A stretch of DNA of 64,000 bases from Siphonodentalium dalli (taxonomy: Eukaryota > Mollusca > Scaphopoda > Gadilida > Siphonodentaliidae). Below, piece after piece: positions 1 to 10,929 of this stretch. The translations under genes and the position numbers were made by a program. How positions within the stretch are numbered: position 1 is the first letter of the stretch; the number at the start of each line of letters is the position of its first letter. Where the stretch lies: positions 56,868,420 to 56,932,419 of the forward strand of contig CP136062.1 of NCBI GenBank assembly GCA_032622095.1. Direction: 5' to 3'. The notes under the pieces were generated by a model. The model saw only the letters and a program-made list of their open reading frames with translations, made no database searches and was not told where the DNA came from.

Positions 1-106
1 GAAGAAGGGAGCCATTAATAAGAACTGAGTTTGAATGTGGAGCTTTGATCGTTCAACCCCCCTCAGTCGATATTTTAGTCGGCAAGCTATATATATCAGG
101 GCCAGG

Positions 107-1296
107 AACCTACGCCAGGAACTTTCAGACGTTCAGAAACTTACGTCATGAATGTAATATCTAAACTGTCGCTTCGGACGATCAGGAACCTACGTCACTA
201 ATGTAATATCTAAACCGTCGATTCAGTCACTAATGTTATCTCTGAATGTCGCTTCAGATGTTCGAGAACCTACGTCACTAATATAATCTCTAAACCGCCG
301 CTTCAGACATTCATGAACCAACGTCACTAATGTAATCTCTAAACAGCCGCGCGTCAGACGTTCGGGAACATACATCACTAATGTAATGTCTAAACCGTCG
401 CTTCAGATGTTCAAGAACCGACGTCACTAATGTAATATCAAAACCGTCGTTTCAGATATTTGGGAACCCACGTTACTAATGTAATCTCTAAACCAATGTT
501 TCAGACGTTCAGGAACTTACCTCACTAATGTTATCTATAAATCGTCGCTTCAGACATCCAAAAACCTACGTCACTAATGTAATATATAAACCGTCGCTTC
601 AGACGTTCAGGAACCCATGTCACTAATGTAATCTATAAGCCGTTGCTTCAGACGTTCAGGAACCTAAGTCACTAATGTAATCTATAAACCACCGCTTCAG
701 ACGTTCAGGAACCTACGTCACTGATGTAATCTCTAAACCGTCGCTTCATACATTCAAGAACCTACCTCACTAATGTAATCTCTAAACCGTCGCTTCAGAC
801 GTTCAGGAACCTACGTCACTAATGTAATCTCTAAGCCGTCGCTTCATACACTCAAGAACCTATCTCAATAAGGTAATGTCTAAACCGTCGCTTCAGACGT
901 TCAGGAACCTACGTCACTAATCTAATCTCTGAACCGTCGCTTCAGACGTTCGGGAACCTACCTCACTAATGTAATATCTAAACCGTCGCTTCAGACGTTC
1001 AGGAACCTACGTCAATAATGTAATCTCTAAACCGTCGCTTCAGATGCTCGGGAACCTACGTCACTAATGTAATCTCTAAACCGTCGCTTCAGACGTCCAG
1101 GAACCTACGTCACTAATATAATCTCTAAACAGTCGCTTCAGACGTTCACAAATCTACGTCACTAATGTAATATCTAAACCGTCGCTTCAGATGCTCAGGA
1201 ACCTACGTCACTAATGTAATCTATAAGCCGTTGCTTCAGACGTTCAGGAACCTACGTCACTAATATAATTTATAAACCGTCGCTTCAGACATTTAA
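107..1296. repeat. 49-bp tandem satellite, about 24 copies
   Basis: The block is a head-to-tail array with a 49-base period. Each unit carries the core aggaacctacgtcac followed by taatgtaatctctaaacc and cgtcgcttcagacgttc. Copies differ by scattered substitutions and few indels. It begins about 200 bases beyond the stop codon of the minus-strand lectin gene, so it marks the 3' flank of that gene. No open frame in it looks protein-like. Confidence 0.96.
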
Positions 1297-1308
1297 CATA
1301 AAAAACCG

Positions 1309-1456
1309 CTTTGGGTTAGAGTCTTGATTGGTGACGTAGGTTCCTCTTTGGGTTAGAGTCTTGATTGGTGACGTAGGTTCCTCTTTGGGTTAGAGATTTG
1401 ATTGGTGACGTGGGTTCCTATCTGGGTTAGAAATTTGATTGGTGACGTAGGTTCCT
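1309..1456. repeat. 37-bp tandem repeat, 4 copies
   Basis: There are four units of 37 bases, each containing tttgggttagag, a gattg(g) segment and gtgacgtaggttcct. The last 15 bases are the exact reverse complement of the core aggaacctacgtcac of the neighbouring 49-bp satellite, so the two arrays share one core in opposite orientations. Confidence 0.95.
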
Positions 1457-1509
1457 CACTACACGCACATGTTAAGTCGTTTTAAATGACGTATGGTATT
1501 GTTGCTCAT

Positions 1510-1715
1510 CTATGACACTTGACAAATAACCCAAAGTTCTCCACCGTCGTCCTCGTCGTGGAATCTCCAGCCGGTGTACTGAGATAACCGAATATATATC
1601 TCCCCGGCAGATCCATCAGGCTCTTCTGACCCCCACTCAATCCAGGGCAGTGGGTCGCCATTCCTGTTGCAGTAGTCGTAGATTCCACCACACCGGATGC
1701 CGTCGATCCATGCAT
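1510..1715 (-). CDS. Lectin gene exon 4: C-terminal half of C-type lectin domain, stop
   Basis: The acceptor ctattacag is followed by AT, completing a split codon, then AWIDGI, the conserved strand-2 W-x-G pattern of CTLDs. IEWGSEEPD places an EPD triplet where EPN or QPD selects sugar in calcium-dependent lectins. The exon ends with WRFHDEDDGG and LWVICQVS, then TAG at 1510-1512. The last Cys (C259) can pair with C166 of the preceding exon. The second canonical pair is missing: Tyr stands where EDC is usual, and no Cys follows the WND-like segment. Instead an extra pair C203/C210 occurs in a loop. No AATAAA is evident before the satellite begins. Confidence 0.8.
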
Positions 1716-2347
1716 CTGTAATAGCCATGTGTCACAACAAATGTGAATACAAATCAGATAATATTATAATTATGGTGGTGCAGAATTTAGTAATTTAGTA
1801 ATTTTAGTATTTTTGATAAACTGTTTGAAACTTCTACCAGAATTAAAATTTATGTATTCAAGAAAAAGCTAGAGCACTTATCTAGTGCAAGTGTTTCGGG
1901 CCATTCTTTTGGACACGGCTGTCGAAACGGCACTCCCTGGTTTTCAAATAAAAAAATCACATTTTCTACCAAAATGAAACAAATAAACCGGTAAATGTAT
2001 TAGATCACACTATTATCTATCTGTTCACAATTACTCAACTACAGCTAGATTGAATTTAGTTTTTAGAAATATTTTTGTTCAAAATCATTTCACCTAATTC
2101 CGACGTATGAATTATCTTCCTTTAAAAATAAAAATCAATGAATTCAATCCTGTCAAAATTTCAGCTACGAATAATTTATAATTTACTGAGGTTCGAATAA
2201 TTCAAAACTCAGCTCTGTATTCTGTCTAGAAAAGCATGCGGACGTGTTCAGATGCCGTCGCTGGATAGAGGGAGGTCACACAACGTCACGGATCACCGTG
2301 GCTTCGGCGACTGAAAATGATTTTTAGGAATTTGAATATATACGTAC
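1716..2347 (-). other. Intron 3 of the lectin gene model
   Basis: AT-rich, 632 bases, between donor c/GTACGT and acceptor ctattacag. No repeat or additional exon seen. Confidence 0.6.
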
Positions 2348-2515
2348 GATCATCCGAGTCTGGGAGTTGGGTTTTGATGTAATCGTACATGGGTTGGTTT
2401 TCTATCTCTAACAAATGTCCACCGTCCGCCTCACACTGTGAAATGGCGTCGTCTCTGCTCTTCTCGTTGGTGTAGAACCTCGTACAATAGACCGGGTCAT
2501 ATCCAATGGGACATA
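2348..2515 (-). CDS. Lectin gene exon 3: N-terminal half of C-type lectin domain
   Basis: The acceptor tgcatgcag precedes the exon and the donor c/GTACGT follows it; entry and exit are both phase 1. The peptide begins with a split Val then CPIGYDPVYC, the short N-terminal Cys pair of long-form CTLDs. AISQCEADGGHLLEIE follows, matching the helix 1 / Cys / GG-x-L consensus of C-type lectin domains, then a second helix (YDYIKTQL). In the 262-residue model this covers residues 139-194. The reading frame continues directly into the exon at 1510-1715. No start codon belongs here; the Met further upstream in the frame lies in intron. Confidence 0.8.
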
Positions 2516-3315
2516 CTGCATGCAGAACAAGATTATAACATAAAAACTTAAACAAAATGAAGCAAACAAACCATGAAATCTCCAGACGTGCAAGGAAACT
2601 TTGTGGTTATAGGCTTCCATGTCATGGGGCGATATGGTCCAAGATGTTACCATATGATATGTATCCAATTATGTCAGCCAAATGCAGAGAGCCCACTCAA
2701 GATAAAGCCTGACTAAGATTTACCGTATTCTGTCACATTTTGTTAACTCATTCTTAATTATAAACGACCAATACCAGATTACATGACATACGTTGATCTA
2801 AGAGATTGCCTTTAAATATAACAATACTATTGAGAATTATTGAATACTGGATCGAAAATGTAAATGTGGACGAAACACGCTATGGGAAAGCCCTGTATAC
2901 ATAATTTATCATCAAATCTCGTCTACAGTGCAGTTGATTCCTCCTTTAAACTGTTGAGAAATTTTCGGAAAAATCTCATGAAATTCTCAGCCACAATTAT
3001 TATTTTTTACTATTATATAGTTTATTCAGCCTGTTCTCGTCAAAATAAGCACATAACTGGCGTATTTTAGTGAGCGATAAACGTTCACGTTGGCAGTAAT
3101 TAATCTCAATATACGCTCTATATGGACGTAAAACGCATTTTTGAATCTGTCCAATATGGGACTATTTCCATACGAAATACGCCCATATTGGCATTAATTA
3201 TTCTACCTTTCTCATCGACACGACTTATATTACCAGATACATGCTCTTTACAATGTGTTCTCACAGAGGCTCGCGCCATTCAACATAATCACTATGGTCT
3301 TATTTTAGAATCAAC
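2516..3315. other. Intronic AT-rich stretch without recognised gene
   Basis: No coding signal. Around 3120-3200 there are degenerate relatives of the next satellite (ccaatatggg, gcccatattgg), including a short inverted pair, which may be ancestral monomers. Confidence 0.5.
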
Positions 3316-4206
3316 TCCGTCCAATATGAACCTATGTGAATATTTACCCCCAATATGAACCTATGTGAATATTTACGTCCAATATGAACCTATGTGAATA
3401 TTTACCTCCAATATGAACCTATGTGAATATTTACGTCCAATATGAACTTATGTGAATATTTACCCCCAATATGAACCTATGTGAATATTTACGTCCACTA
3501 TGAACCTATGTGAATATTTACCCCCCAATATGAACCTGTGTGAATATTTACGTCCAATATGAACCTATGTGAATATTTACGTCTAATATGAACCTATGTG
3601 AATATTTACGTCCAATATGAACCTATGTGAATATTTACCCCAATATGAACCTATGTGAATATTTACGTCAAATATGAACCTATGTGAATATTTACTCCCA
3701 ATATGAACCTATGTGAATATTTAGGTCCAATATGAACCTATGTGAATATTTACGTCCAATATGAATCTATGTGAATATTTACGTCCAATATGAACACATG
3801 TGAATATTTACGTCCACTATGAACCTATGTGAATATTTACCCCCAATATGAACCTATGTGAATATTTACCCCCAATATGAACCTATGTGACTATTTACGT
3901 CCAATATGAACCTATGTGAATATTTACCCCCAATATGAACCTATGTGAATATTTACCCCCAATATGAACCTATGTGAATATTTACGTCCACTATGAACCT
4001 ATGTGAATATATACGTCCAATATGAACCTATGTGAATATTTACGTCCACTATGAACCTATGTGAATATTTACGTCCAATATGAACCTATGTGAATATTTA
4101 CGTCCAATATGAACCTATGTGAATATTTAAGTCCAATATGAACCTATGTGAATATTTACGTCCAATATGAACCTATGTGAATATTTACGTCCAATATGAA
4201 CCTACT
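3316..4206. repeat. 29-bp tandem satellite, about 31 copies
   Basis: The unit core is caatatgaacctatgtgaat followed by atttac. Copies alternate between two endings, gtc and ccc(c), before the next caatatg. The array is nearly gap-free and highly homogeneous, which indicates recent amplification. It lies in intron 2 of the lectin gene model. Confidence 0.97.
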
Positions 4207-6194
4207 AGCATGAAGATATGTTGGTTTATTTGCTAAAGTCATGAGCTAACATGAAAAAGGCAAATTAAAGAACATATTATATACACAATATACAGAAGGA
4301 ATACATGTGACTTTGAATCATCACAATACAATATTATAATGTACAAACAATTCCCTAAGTTTACATACACCATTTATAAACTAATAAATATATCGCACTG
4401 ATCTAAGCCCTTCGCTGAGTAGAGTGGAGAGGAGAATATATCATCCTAATTTTTCATATGAAACATGGACAGTACGAATGGTTCGATGTAGAAGTTACCT
4501 GTGCGTGCGTATATGTTGAACTTAAAATAAGTTCTAAAAGGATTATGTGATGATTAATACACCAATAGTGGGTGTTGATAGTATAGGCATATGGGAATAA
4601 TCATCGGACAAGTACAACAGACAAAGTCATACTGTTACTTATAGCTTAAAGGCCCATTTAATTTTCGAGTAATCGATAAAAAAATTTATAGCACCTTGAT
4701 ATACGGTTTCAATAACAATCTATACCATAACATATGATAATAATACAATAATCAATATTAGGAACATCTGTGTCGCAGAAGATGCTCATAGATAACTAGA
4801 AACCAGCTGAAATTATAGAATGATTTTCCTCGTTATCGCTCCCAGAATGCAACATAATTCATACTAAAAATGTATTTTCAATGGAAGAGGAATAACTCTA
4901 TATATTAATATGTACAGTTATTCCCCTTCCATTGAAAATAACGAAACTTGAGCACAGAACTCAAGTCGTTATCTCAACAAAAACAACATGTTCTCAGTTT
5001 AATACACCTAATAAGTTGAATACAATCTATTGGAGCTTCCTCTTTCAAATTGTATATAATATGGTATATATTTTATATAAAAATATATGGGGGTTCGAAA
5101 ATTAGGTGGGACTTTAAACATGCATACAAATTAATCAAATTAATTTCAGTCAAGCAACTACCCACAGTGAGTATCCAGCTTCAGTGACAACTGAGTTCCC
5201 TGAATGCGCATTTCACGAATATACAAACTCTTTTTAGAATACTCATAGATATCAATCGGTAGTTTATTTGCATTGTATAACCAAGAGGTATTCATCTTCA
5301 ATTATTATGATAGTAGTTTAACACAGATTAGATTGTCTCACTATTTGTTTGCTTTTCCATCTTCTTCTCTCAATCAGTAGTCTGTGTTTTATATGCGAAT
5401 TCTCATGAGCAATTTGGCCAAATGCTTCAATGAGATACCGGGCCATTCTGTGGGTACTCTTTCAGGGAGAAGTATTTATATCCGCGAGTTGAAGTCATGG
5501 AGCCGAGCCATTCTCCATAAACTTGGTCAATTGGTACATGTGTGGTAAATTTCATATCAGTCTTCGATGGCGGATTATGTGATAACCATTTATAGTCAAA
5601 CTCGATTGTCATGGATTTGTTGAACACGTAGATAACGCAACCATTTTATTGTACGTAACTAACAATACATCCTTGTTATGTCGTGCTCATGTCAGTTTAT
5701 AACAACGACGTAACCACCATATCAACGTAACCAAACTATCCACGATATTCTCCGGGGCGCACCAAATTGTTCATCATATATATAGTCATGGTTTGAATAG
5801 TAATTTGTAATTCTGACTCTTGCTACCTTTTGACCATTTCGTGTACTATTCTTTAGTATAGCCTTTGAAATATGTCCACTGTGTTCTTTCGTTTTTCGTA
5901 ACTGATGGACTGCAATTAATTGCGATGGGAAACAACTTTGTTTTTGTTTAAACATACTTTACTCCAACATAAAGACAATACATACAGATACATAAGACAT
6001 AACATATTAACATAACATAGTATTTGGATGCTTGTTATATCGGTTGAAAACGGAGACGACAGTAAGCTATACGTATTTTGTTCGTCCCACCCACTTAGGA
6101 TGATGTTACCTGATATAATATGGTAATATGTAATATGTAATGTAATATTATGTATACAAGATCTTGGTACCATGCCGTCTCATGAATACCCCAC
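4207..6194. other. AT-rich stretch; no confident gene
   Basis: Apart from the hairpin at 4874-4939 nothing is recognised. Two minus-strand open frames, 5722-5955 (77 codons) and 5427-5627 (66 codons), have a mixed, protein-like composition (for example IDQVYGEWLGSMTS and SNHDYIYDEQFGAPRR). I cannot place them in a family and see no convincing splice sites, so they are not called as exons. Confidence 0.4.
4874..4939. repeat. Short near-perfect hairpin (24-bp arms, 18-base loop)
   Basis: Left arm 4874-4897 and right arm 4916-4939 are reverse complements with one difference, which would be a G-U pair in a minus-strand transcript. The size resembles a pre-miRNA stem, but short palindromic MITEs are abundant in this window, so a transposon origin is equally likely. 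Confidence 0.7.
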
Positions 6195-6197
6195 TAA

Positions 6198-6598
6198 GGG
6201 TACGTTCATACACTGGCAAGTTTGCACGGTATGGTTTGCAGGCATCTTGTCGTAGAAAACGATATGGTGCCATAATATGAATGGAAAAAAGTTATAAAGT
6301 GCATCGGTGCCATAGATAACTACGTGCGAAGTAAAATCTCTGTAGTTCCACTAGTAACTATGATACTGGAATTTGCCTGTAAAAGTCATGCAATTATCTC
6401 TCAAGAATTAATCATGCAGGTATTTAAATGCAAATTCCAGTAGCACTGTTACAAGTGGAACAATATAGATACTACTTCTCATGTCTTTCGCTTTGGTAAA
6501 GATGCATGTTATGTGCACGTTTCCGTTCATATTCTGGCACCATGTAAAAATGCCCGCAAAAACATACCGTGCAAACTTGCCAGCGTATGAACGTAACC
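6198..6598. mobile_element. 401-bp foldback MITE, TAA target duplication (Harbinger-like), copy 1
   Basis: The ends are GGGTACGTTCATAC and, reverse-complemented, GGTTACGTTCATACG. The two halves are inverted copies of each other over nearly the whole length. Flanking TAA at 6195-6197 and 6599-6601 fits the 3-bp TWA target duplication of PIF/Harbinger elements. No transposase. A second copy is at 10094-10499. Confidence 0.85.
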
Positions 6599-6819
6599 TA
6601 AGGCAGCATCCGACGAATACCTTGTACATTGTGTGCGTTTGGTCGTTACTATTTGTTTCGGTATTTAGTGGCTGATTGACTAAGTGTTCATTAATGTGCT
6701 GAATTTTATGATATGTACATGTAGATGTCGAGAAGCGTGGAGAGCAGGATGGGTTATAACTAATATGGAGGAGAGGAAGAGCGAAAGAGAAAACCAGAAA
6801 TAGAAATATAGAGCCAGCG

Positions 6820-6822
<3 letters not shown>

Positions 6823-6880
<58 letters not shown>
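6823..6880. repeat. (GA)n microsatellite
   Basis: About 29 uninterrupted GA dinucleotides, continuing into cagacagagacagaga. A minus-strand open frame across it (poly-Leu-Ser) is an artefact of the repeat. Confidence 0.98.
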
Positions 6881-6888
<8 letters not shown>

Positions 6889-6930
6889 GACAGAGAAAGT
6901 GGGGAGTATGAGGGTGGGAGATAATGCATA

Positions 6931-7410
6931 ATATTTACATACTAAGTGTGATCATAACTAAATCCAGCATTCCTATTGGTCGGCGCCCACGTGGCTAGTT
7001 GCAATTATTTATCGGTGAATGCGCAACGGCTCACAACACCAAGCTCATAACAACATCGATACGTCATTGGGTTTGGAAAGACGACCGCGTAATGTTTTGA
7101 GCGCATTTGGACTCGCGCAGGATTGACAGGGTTTCAATATGAAGAGAAATTGTTCCTATTAACTTTTGCCAAGGGGGCTATTGGGTATTTTGGGCTGTTT
7201 TTGTCAAGATACACTTTTCGATTTAAATACATTTACAAAAGTGGATTTTTCGCTAAATGCATATAAATATAAGGATTAACTGTCATGTGGACTATTTTTA
7301 TGGAGATGTAACCGTGAGGTAAGTGGTCATAATTTGTTATAACAAGTTATGTCCACTTACCTCACGGTTACATCTCCATAAAAACAGTCCACCTGACAGT
7401 TAATCCTTAT
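6931..7410 (+). mobile_element. Dispersed repeat ending in a long hairpin, copy 1 of 3
   Basis: The sequence from about 6931 matches 34863-35368 (same orientation) and 21362-21690 (reverse orientation). Shared landmarks are gcgcccacgtggctagttgc, cggtgaatgcgcaacggctc and gcgcatttggactcgcgc. The right end is a hairpin at 7269-7410 with arms of about 64 bases, carrying taaccgtgaggtaagtgg and its complement, bounded by TTAACTGTCATG / CAKGTSAGTTAA-type ends. No protein; a non-autonomous DNA element is likely. Confidence 0.8.
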
Positions 7411-8455
7411 TTAAAGGTACGTCACACGTGTAGCCAGCGTATAGTGAACTGTACCGGAGTCCAGGTCACAGGTAAACAGGCGGAAAAGTTAAGGGAAACC
7501 TCTTGTTCTGAGTACATGTATGTACTTCTAGAACTGTTCAACACTTTTCAGATTTATGGTGTTTATTTAAAGTGACATCACAATTTAGGAATATTTGTGT
7601 TGTATAATGTTAACAAAATCAGGAATAGTCTAAAAAAAGAGATTGACGAGCTAATATGAAATGTGGGCATTAGCTTATGAAAATATTGGCAAACCTCGAC
7701 AGACAGAGTTTAGTGTCGGAAATGTGGTTTTCCAATCTGTAGGTATTTAAATCACTACATTTAGCTCTTAAGCGGACATGTTAAAAGCTGTGCACCGTAT
7801 TGCAGCAGGAAAATCAAGTTTTTTTCAGGATTATATCTTAGTTTATCAATTTCTTAAATTCATGTGTTTTTTCAGGTTGGAATAAAGTGTGTTCCAAATG
7901 TTTGCCGTTGTTAGGACAAATGATTTGCGATTGGTCTCACTGTTGTATTTAGGTACACGGAATTCATTTGCATTTCGGGTTTCTTTGTTCGAAGTTTCAA
8001 ATAGTCGGGAAGGGACGATATTCTTTAGGTATTGTGGCGCGGTTCCTAATCATTTTGTGGAAGAGAAATACCTTGGCTTTGCACCCGATCCGAAGAGCAA
8101 TATCAGATATAGATACTTAATTGCGGATATTATTTACCATCTACAGATACTCAATTTGGTCACATTTGTACCATATACGCACATCGAGCCCAGCATTACG
8201 TTATATAAATTTTAAAACTGAACTGACCACGGATACAATATGATGATTATATTGACTACATAAAGGAGATATTCAATTTTCTAGTTGAATGTGGTCTAAT
8301 CTATCTGAATCGGTGGTGGTACAGTTTGCTGGCATATTCTAAATATGGCCGTACTAAAGCGAAAACACATTTTTCGAGTGCTTTCCTGTTTAGTACATAC
8401 TTTTGGTTCCATAGAATATATATATATATCTGATATATATTTTGGGACTTCTGTT
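7411..8455. other. AT-rich stretch; no recognised gene
   Basis: A 108-codon plus-strand frame (7889-8215) has no recognisable domain and no splice or promoter context, and is not called. TTAAAGGTACGTCACACG at about 7415 resembles a TTAA-flanked element end without a partner. Confidence 0.4.
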
Positions 8456-8469
8456 TGTCTGTTTATTTG

Positions 8470-9120
8470 TCTGCTAGCTATGGCCGGGAAAACTGCCGGA
8501 CGGATTTTTGACGAAATTTGATACATAGGGTTACTTTTGTCCAGGGAGTGTTTTGGACGGGTCAAATCGTGACTCCGACCTGACCTTGACATTCAAACAG
8601 GTAAATTAAAAGTCAAATCGGGTAAAACGGGACGGATTTCGATGAAATTTGATACCTACAGAAACTTTTCTCCGGGGAGTCTTTTGGACGGGTCAATCGT
8701 TACCCCCGACCTGACCTTGACCTTCAAAAGGGTCAATTCAATCTCAAATCGGAAAAACGGACGGATTTCGACGAAATTTGATACCCATGGGTACTTTTGT
8801 CCGGGGAGTGTTTTGGACGGGTCAAATCGTGACCCCGACCTGATCTTGACCTTCAAAATTGTCAATTCAAGGTCAAATCGCGAATTTTGACGGGATTTCG
8901 ACAACATTTGATACATATGGTTACTTTTGTCCGAGGAGTGTTTTGGACGGGTCAAATCGTTACCCCAACCTGACCTTCACCTTCAAAATTGTCAACTCAA
9001 GGTCAAATCTGGTAAAACCTGACGGATTTCGACGGGTTCTTTTGTCCGGGAGTGTTTTGGACGGGTCAATATCGTTACCTCGACCTGACCTTCACCTTCA
9101 AAATGGTCAATTCATATGTA
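8470..9120. repeat. About 130-bp tandem repeat, 5 degenerate copies
   Basis: The landmark ttttggacgggtcaa recurs at about 8551, 8682, 8811, 8941 and 9055. Each unit also holds gacggatttcgacgaaattt and cctgaccttgaccttcaaa. The last unit is shortened to 114 bases. Open frames across it on both strands merely translate the repeat. Confidence 0.95.
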
Positions 9121-9127
9121 TCTTTTG

Positions 9128-9690
9128 TCATGCAGTTTTTATGATGTAATCAATTTGAGGGCCCAATTTACCTTCATCATTAAGTATTATTCCAAGATGA
9201 GTATCCTGTTGAACGACGGTTAAGCGCATTTTAACCATTAAAAGGTTAGGGTGGGATAGTGGATTTGTTTTTCGAGAAATAATCATAGTTTCATATTCTC
9301 TAACATTGAAATTTACCAACCAATTTTTGGACCAAGAGTGTAGTTTAGTTATGTCATTTTTGGAGTAAAACGGAAGATTCGTTTGGGTCAGTAACAGGCA
9401 AAATATCAAAGTATCATCTGCGAATAGGCCTATTTCATTAAAATTTCACAGACATGGTCGTTAATGTATGAGTCAAACCAACCGAGAAGATTTCCTTGTA
9501 TTCCAATTTGTTTCAATTTGTGGTTCAAGAAAATAGGCCAAACGTTTTCGAAAGCTTTACTTGTGTCGAAAAAGAGTATGCGTACATCTTGTTCTCATTC
9601 AAGAATTTCGCTAATTTCATGATATATATCGCAAAATTGATTGGTTCTAGAGTCCGCCGGCAAAAACCAGATTGGAATTTAGTTATAAAA
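9128..9690 (-). pseudogene. Internally deleted non-LTR retrotransposon reverse transcriptase relic
   Basis: Read on the minus strand, the order is QSGFCRRT, then FFDTSKAFENVWP (RT motif A with its Asp), KLKQIGIQGNLLGWFDSY, YINDHV, FADDTLIF (motif C, the catalytic Asp pair) and a thumb-like LHSWSKNWLVNFN. The stretch between motif A's following helix and the FADD block is too short: the GxxQG motif B is deleted and SY runs straight into INDH. At least two frameshifts are needed to read it. The family is Jockey/CR1-like in layout, but I cannot fix the clade. It is inactive. Confidence 0.8.
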
Positions 9691-9754
9691 AAAACCGCGA
9701 AAAGACAACTTTAGAAAAAAATAACGGCACTTTAACAGCATCTATTTTCCATAC

Positions 9755-9870
9755 CAGCGTCATATTCAGCAGGGCCCACCAACATCATAAGAAACTTGCA
9801 GGACCACTTGACCAGATGTTGGATTATAGGATAACCAGCGTGTTGCCGGTGGGCAATACATATATCAGTA
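9755..9870. mobile_element. Solo end fragment of the 27170-28127 DNA element family
   Basis: gggcccaccaacatcat and ggaccacttgacc match the terminal region of the element at 27170-28127. No opposite end is nearby. Confidence 0.55.
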
Positions 9871-9927
9871 GCACACACCTCATACATGTACACGTATAAT
9901 CCTATATTAATCAGAAAAGACCCTTAC

Positions 9928-10026
9928 CGAATGTCGTTGTGGTCGTTATAGTTGTGGTGGTCGTCGTCGTTGTGGTCGTGGTGGTTGTTGTGGTCGTGGT
10001 GGTTGTTGTGGTCGTCGTGGTTGGTT
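9928..10026 (-). CDS. Lectin gene exon 2: threonine-rich (mucin-like) linker
   Basis: A 99-base phase 1-1 exon lies between acceptor ttttttcaag and donor G/GTAAGG. It encodes Pro, 24 Thr, Ile, 5 Thr and Phe. The Thr codons are a mixture of ACC, ACG, ACA and ACT and not a pure triplet array, which suggests selection on protein rather than a plain microsatellite. Such Thr tracts are usually O-glycosylated spacers between extracellular domains. Because the length is divisible by three, it can be included or skipped without breaking the frame. A foldback MITE (10094-10499) lies only about 70 bases upstream of the acceptor. The alternative is a trinucleotide repeat that happens to sit between splice-like sites. 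Confidence 0.6.
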
Positions 10027-10093
10027 CTTGAAAAAAAGTTGTATTAAAAGATGTATTCAGATTTCCACCCGGTCGAACGACAACACATATTTG

Positions 10094-10499
10094 ATATACG
10101 TTTATACACTGGCAAGTGTGCACAATATGGCTTGCAGGAATTTCGTCGTAGAAAACAATATGATGCCAGAATATGAACGGAAATATGCATATAAATGCAT
10201 CTGTACCACAACTAACTACATGAGAAGGACAATCTCTGTGGTGATGCAACCGGAATTTGCCTGTAAATAACATGCAATTATATCGCAGGAATCAATCGTA
10301 TATTAGGTATTTGAAGGAAAATGCTAGTAGCTCCGTTAAAGTGGAACTACATCAATTTTACTTCCCATGTCGTTCGCTTTGATAAAGATACATGTCATAT
10401 GCATGTTTCGATCTGTTCATATTCTGGCACCATGTCTTGTTCTATGACGAAATGCATTCAAAACATACCGTGCAAACTTGCCAGCGTATGAACGTATCC
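10094..10499. mobile_element. Foldback MITE, copy 2 of the 6198 family
   Basis: Same order of landmarks as 6198-6598: tatacactggcaag at the left, caggaatttcgtcgtagaaa, ggaatttgcctgtaaa in the centre, and cttgccagcgtatgaacg at the right. The left terminus is eroded, so the target duplication is uncertain. It lies just upstream (on the minus strand) of the Thr-rich exon acceptor. Confidence 0.85.
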
Positions 10500-10721
10500 T
10501 TATACCACAACTGCCCATAACATTGTGTGTATACCACCTATTGTGTAAATGTCAGCTGTGGGTATAAATGTCTACTGTGTATGTAAAACGGCGCCTCGTG
10601 GCTTAAAGTTTATACCTATAGTAGGCCTACGCCGCAGTTGAGCTCTGTCGACATCGCTGTCGAAGATTAGCCCAGTTTGATTAAACACCTGCTTCGCTCT
10701 TTAGTACGACGAGATGCTTAA

Positions 10722-10865
10722 CCCTTTCAGTGCCAAGTCCGATGTTTGTATCAACCCATAAGAGCTCTTTCCACCAATGTATCACATTATTATAATCAAT
10801 AAATTTGAAAAAAATGATCAAGGAAATATGGGTTGATACAAAAATCGGACTTGGCACTGAAAGGG
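10722..10865. mobile_element. 144-bp MITE with TTAA flank (piggyBac-like termini)
   Basis: TTAA at 10718-10721 is followed by CCCTTTCAGTGCCAAGTCC. The right end is the reverse complement, followed by CTAA (one mismatch from TTAA). The inverted repeats extend over about 40 bases (to the atgggttgataca segment). Ends starting CCC next to TTAA are typical of piggyBac-type elements; no transposase is present. Confidence 0.8.
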
Positions 10866-10929
10866 CTAAAGACATATTATGGACTTGTGGGCATACATGT
10901 GCTTGGAATTGATAAGTTAGTATACGGGA

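Noticed and set aside
6408-6929. 173-codon minus-strand frame with poly Leu-Ser
   Set aside because: It spans the (GA)n microsatellite and part of the 6198 MITE; no domain.
7889-8215. 108-codon plus-strand frame
   Set aside because: No recognisable domain, no splice or promoter context, AT-driven composition.
8642-8955. Frames of 82-99 codons on both strands
   Set aside because: They follow the roughly 130-bp tandem repeat, not a gene.
9911-10273. Reading the Thr-rich frame as one 120-codon gene from its first Met
   Set aside because: The upstream part translates the MITE at 10094-10499; only the section between the splice sites (9928-10026) looks coding.
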